NCBI GenBank assembly: GCA_002167265.1
Contig: NHDJ01000108.1
Coordinates: 1 to 18,307, forward strand
Length of the DNA: 18,307 nucleotides
Reading direction: 5' to 3'
From: Verrucomicrobia bacterium TMED56
GTDB taxonomy: Bacteria; Verrucomicrobiota; Verrucomicrobiia; Opitutales; Seribacteraceae
Shown here: positions 16,477-18,307 of the stretch, in pieces
Layout of the letters: every line of letters begins with the position of its first letter
Numbering within the stretch: the first letter of the stretch is position 1
Made by a program: the position numbers and the translations under genes
The notes under the pieces: model-generated
What the model saw: the letters and a program-made list of their open reading frames with translations, nothing else
The model's database searches: none
What the model was told of the DNA's origin: nothing

Positions 16477-16496
16477 AGATAATTTATAAATTATCT
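16477..16496. repeat. Perfect AT-rich palindrome at the psd stop codon
   Basis: AGATAATTTATAAATTATCT is a perfect 20-base palindrome that contains the psd stop codon (16491-16493 on the minus strand). It could form a weak hairpin at the end of the psd message or bind a regulator. It lacks GC pairs, so it is unlikely to be a strong terminator. Confidence 0.4.
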
Positions 16497-17387
16497 AATC
16501 CTTCCCATGGCTTCCCCCATTTTCCCATATGATTCATGTCCTTGCTTGGTCATTTGTATGAGTTTGTTGTCCAGATGAATCATATCAGGCTGAAAAATAG
16601 TTATTAAAGAAGATCCGCCAAAAGAAAAATAACCAAGTTCAGTTCCTTTAACATGGAATTTTCCTGACTGTGCAGTTATGTGGACTGATCCTACGCAGGT
16701 CGCTCCAACTAGAAAAATTGCTACCTTTCCGATCTCATTATTTTCCACAAAAGTTAGATACCTTTTATTTTCCCAAAAAATGGAAATGTTTTGCCTTAGG
16801 GCAATTGGATTAACAGAAAAAAGGCTGCCATTAATTAGTTTTATATCCTCCATTTTCCCAGAAACTGGCAAATGAAAGCGATGATAATCCGTTGGGCATA
16901 ATCGGCTGAGTAAAAGAGTTCCCCCAATATATGGTTCAGCGAGTTTTTTTGACCCAAAGAGTTGATCGAGCAGGAATTTTTGGCCCTTTACAAAAACGCC
17001 CTCCGATTTCGAGATGTTTTCAAATCCAAAATGACGTCCATCAGCAGGGAAAACTATATCCTCTGCATCTTGAGAGACTGGTCTAGATTCATCTCTAAGT
17101 TTCCGAAAAAAGAACTCATTAAAATTTTTAAATGAGGTGATGTCGTCTTCGAATTCTTGAGTATTTAATTCGTATTCATCAATAAATGGCTGGATTTTTG
17201 TGGCACTTGAATTTTGGTTCATTCTCCATCCATACCATTTTGAAAACCATGAGCGTTTGACTAAAGCCCACAAACAAAGTTTTCCAAAGAAATTGTGGTA
17301 AATGAAACGCAACCATTTTTCACCGTAAACTTTTTCCGGTTCCAGTTTATCAGTGGAACGGTTGTGGAAAAGAATTTCAGGCTCCAC
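16491..17387 (-). CDS. psd: Phosphatidylserine decarboxylase proenzyme
   Basis: Psd decarboxylates phosphatidylserine to phosphatidylethanolamine at the inner membrane. The 298-residue proenzyme has the self-cleavage motif FGGSS at 256-260; cleavage is expected between G258 and S259, giving S259 as the pyruvoyl group. D116 in FPADGR and the HRFH motif (169-172) supply the other autocatalysis residues. CPTDYHRFHLPVSG is a family signature. The GGSS rather than LGST motif places it in the larger form found in Clostridia, Chlamydia and related groups. The GTG start at 17387 has an AGG site six bases upstream. It lies 29 bases after rpmB on the same strand. No pssA partner gene is present in this window. 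Confidence 0.94.
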   Translation of the reverse strand: MEPEILFHNRSTDKLEPEKVYGEKWLRFIYHNFFGKLCLWALVKRSWFSKWYGWRMNQNSSATKIQPFIDEYELNTQEFEDDITSFKNFNEFFFRKLRDESRPVSQDAEDIVFPADGRHFGFENISKSEGVFVKGQKFLLDQLFGSKKLAEPYIGGTLLLSRLCPTDYHRFHLPVSGKMEDIKLINGSLFSVNPIALRQNISIFWENKRYLTFVENNEIGKVAIFLVGATCVGSVHITAQSGKFHVKGTELGYFSFGGSSLITIFQPDMIHLDNKLIQMTKQGHESYGKMGEAMGRIR

Positions 17388-17393
17388 AGATGA

Positions 17394-17396
17394 CCT
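17394..17396 (-). promoter_or_regulatory. psd: Ribosome binding site for psd GTG start
   Basis: Reading the minus strand, AGG (within CCAGGT) lies six bases before the GTG at 17387. The short match is weak on its own, but it is the best-placed site for this start. Confidence 0.4.
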
Positions 17397-17416
17397 GGAT
17401 CAAGAGGGTTAAAAGA

Positions 17417-17647
17417 CTAAGCCTTTTCGATTTTGCCAGCTTTTATGGCTTTTACCGAAACCCAAATCCTTTTGACTTGTCCGGAAGGTAACTTAACGCG
17501 GACGCGTTGAAGATTGGGGCGAAACTTGCGTTTATTGTTCTTAACAAGTTGCAGACCAATGCCACCAGCTTTCTTGCTGACGCCTTTATGAATAATACGA
17601 CCTCCGGTTACGGGGCGTTTACCAGTGATTGCACAGATTCTTGACAT
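17417..17647 (-). CDS. rpmB: 50S ribosomal protein L28
   Basis: The 76-residue basic protein is ribosomal protein L28. It starts MSRICAITGKRPVTGG and contains KRKFRPNLQRVRVKLPSGQVKRIWVSVKAIKAGKIEK, the diagnostic RRFxPNLQ-like block of the family. Only one Cys (C5) remains of the zinc-ribbon type motif, which is common in this family. The ATG at 17647 is standard, and no clear Shine-Dalgarno is visible. It lies 18 bases after apbE and 29 bases before psd on the same strand. L28 is essential for 50S function in many bacteria. Confidence 0.95.
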   Translation of the reverse strand: MSRICAITGKRPVTGGRIIHKGVSKKAGGIGLQLVKNNKRKFRPNLQRVRVKLPSGQVKRIWVSVKAIKAGKIEKA

Positions 17648-17665
17648 AACGGTAAAAGGATAAAA

Positions 17666-18307
17666 TTATTTAACTTTAGGATATTCGTAAATTTTATCAA
17701 GACTGAAATACTCGTTCTTAATAATAGAGATTTTCGGATTCAGCGAATCGTCTTCAAAAAAATAAGCGTTAATTGGAGTTTTTTGAGTATTGAGTATTTC
17801 TTTTGTCCTTTCGCAGCCAATGATCAGTGCAGTTGTTGCATACGAATCTGCAATCATTCCATTTTTTGCGATAACTGAAACCTGAGAAAGATCTTGTAAT
17901 CCATATCCGGTTCGAGGATTAAAAATATGTGAATATCTAACTCCCTCAATCTCTACAAATTGCTCACTGTCGCCTGAAGTAGCTATTGCACAGTTTTGTA
18001 AATTTAGAGTCGGTAATAAAAAATTTGCCCGCCCGCCAATTTCGACAGTCCAACCCGATTTACCTCTCGGTGCCTTACCTAAGACCAAATCGCCGCCTGC
18101 ATCGATTAAGACACGGTGGATTCCGGCTTGCTTTATTTTGTTTAACATTTTGTCGGCGGCATATCCTTTGGCTATTCCCCCCAAATCGAGAATCACTTCT
18201 GGTTTCTTGAGATTTATACCACAAAAATTTGCATCTAATGCCAGATGCTTGTGTCCGGAGTTTTTCATCGCAATCCCGAGTGCCTTATCTGAAGGAAGAA
18301 TCTTTCT
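17666..18307 (-). CDS. apbE: ApbE family FMN transferase (N-terminal part outside window)
   Basis: ApbE covalently attaches FMN to target proteins such as RnfG and NqrC using FAD as donor, usually in the periplasm. The visible 213 residues cover the conserved core and C terminus: DLGGIAKGYAADK (FAD/metal binding), LIDAGGDLVLGK, ATSGDSEQF, HIFNPRTGYG and DSYATTALIIG. The reading frame stays open from an internal ATG at 18268 to the window edge and continues there with family-like sequence. That Met is therefore not the true start, and roughly the first 100 residues, including any signal peptide, are missing. It is the leftmost visible part of a run with rpmB and psd. No Rnf or Nqr genes are in this window. 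Confidence 0.92.
   Translation of the reverse strand, partial: RKILPSDKALGIAMKNSGHKHLALDANFCGINLKKPEVILDLGGIAKGYAADKMLNKIKQAGIHRVLIDAGGDLVLGKAPRGKSGWTVEIGGRANFLLPTLNLQNCAIATSGDSEQFVEIEGVRYSHIFNPRTGYGLQDLSQVSVIAKNGMIADSYATTALIIGCERTKEILNTQKTPINAYFFEDDSLNPKISIIKNEYFSLDKIYEYPKVK

Noticed and set aside
17666..18268. Complete 200-residue ApbE starting at 18268
   Set aside because: The frame stays open beyond that Met to the window edge and encodes family-like residues, and ApbE proteins are usually over 300 residues, so the gene is cut by the window.
1..18307. Mobile elements, CRISPR arrays, tRNA or rRNA genes
   Set aside because: I saw no transposase or integrase motifs, no regularly spaced repeats and no tRNA-like or rRNA-like sequence on either strand.

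Overview
The window is an AT-rich, tightly packed bacterial chromosomal segment. It holds 17 protein-coding genes, all intact except the last, which runs off the right edge. I see no RNA genes, insertion sequences, phage genes or CRISPR. The gene content suggests a Gram-negative member of the Verrucomicrobiota, most likely the Opitutae/Puniceicoccales branch. Reasons are the rpmH-rnpA-yidC block, a MetX-MetW fusion, a PAS plus AraC-type regulator, a lone prepilin-like protein, HrpB helicase beside YraN, and many TTG/GTG starts. This placement is an inference from gene style and no marker search was run.

Left block (+ strand, 25-5262): rpmH, rnpA and yidC form the classic cluster near the chromosome origin, here without yidD between rnpA and yidC. 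yebC and a fused metX-metW follow. YidC has two unusual traits: a cysteine cluster in its periplasmic domain, and a long cytoplasmic tail that ends in a J-domain-like helical module lacking the HPD motif.

Second block (- strand, 7930-5274): an exported TPR protein, an M50 (site-2-protease-like) membrane protease and a GlpG-like rhomboid protease are spaced 16-25 bases apart and look like one operon. It converges on metXW with only 11 bases between stop codons.

Third block (+ strand, 8003-15336): a secreted Sel1-repeat protein diverges from the TPR operon. Then come hrpB with yraN, zwf with a lipoprotein-type msrA, and a PAS-AraC regulator. An inverted repeat in the regulator's upstream and start region may be its own operator.

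Right block (- strand, 18307-15339): apbE (partial), rpmB, psd and a lone prepilin-like protein, all co-directional. Most of the window is housekeeping: translation, membrane protein insertion, methionine and phospholipid synthesis, NADPH supply, and envelope protein quality control and repair.

No clearly new system is present. The best candidates for a closer look are the J-like tail on YidC, the two-protease operon with a TPR partner, and the MetX-MetW fusion.
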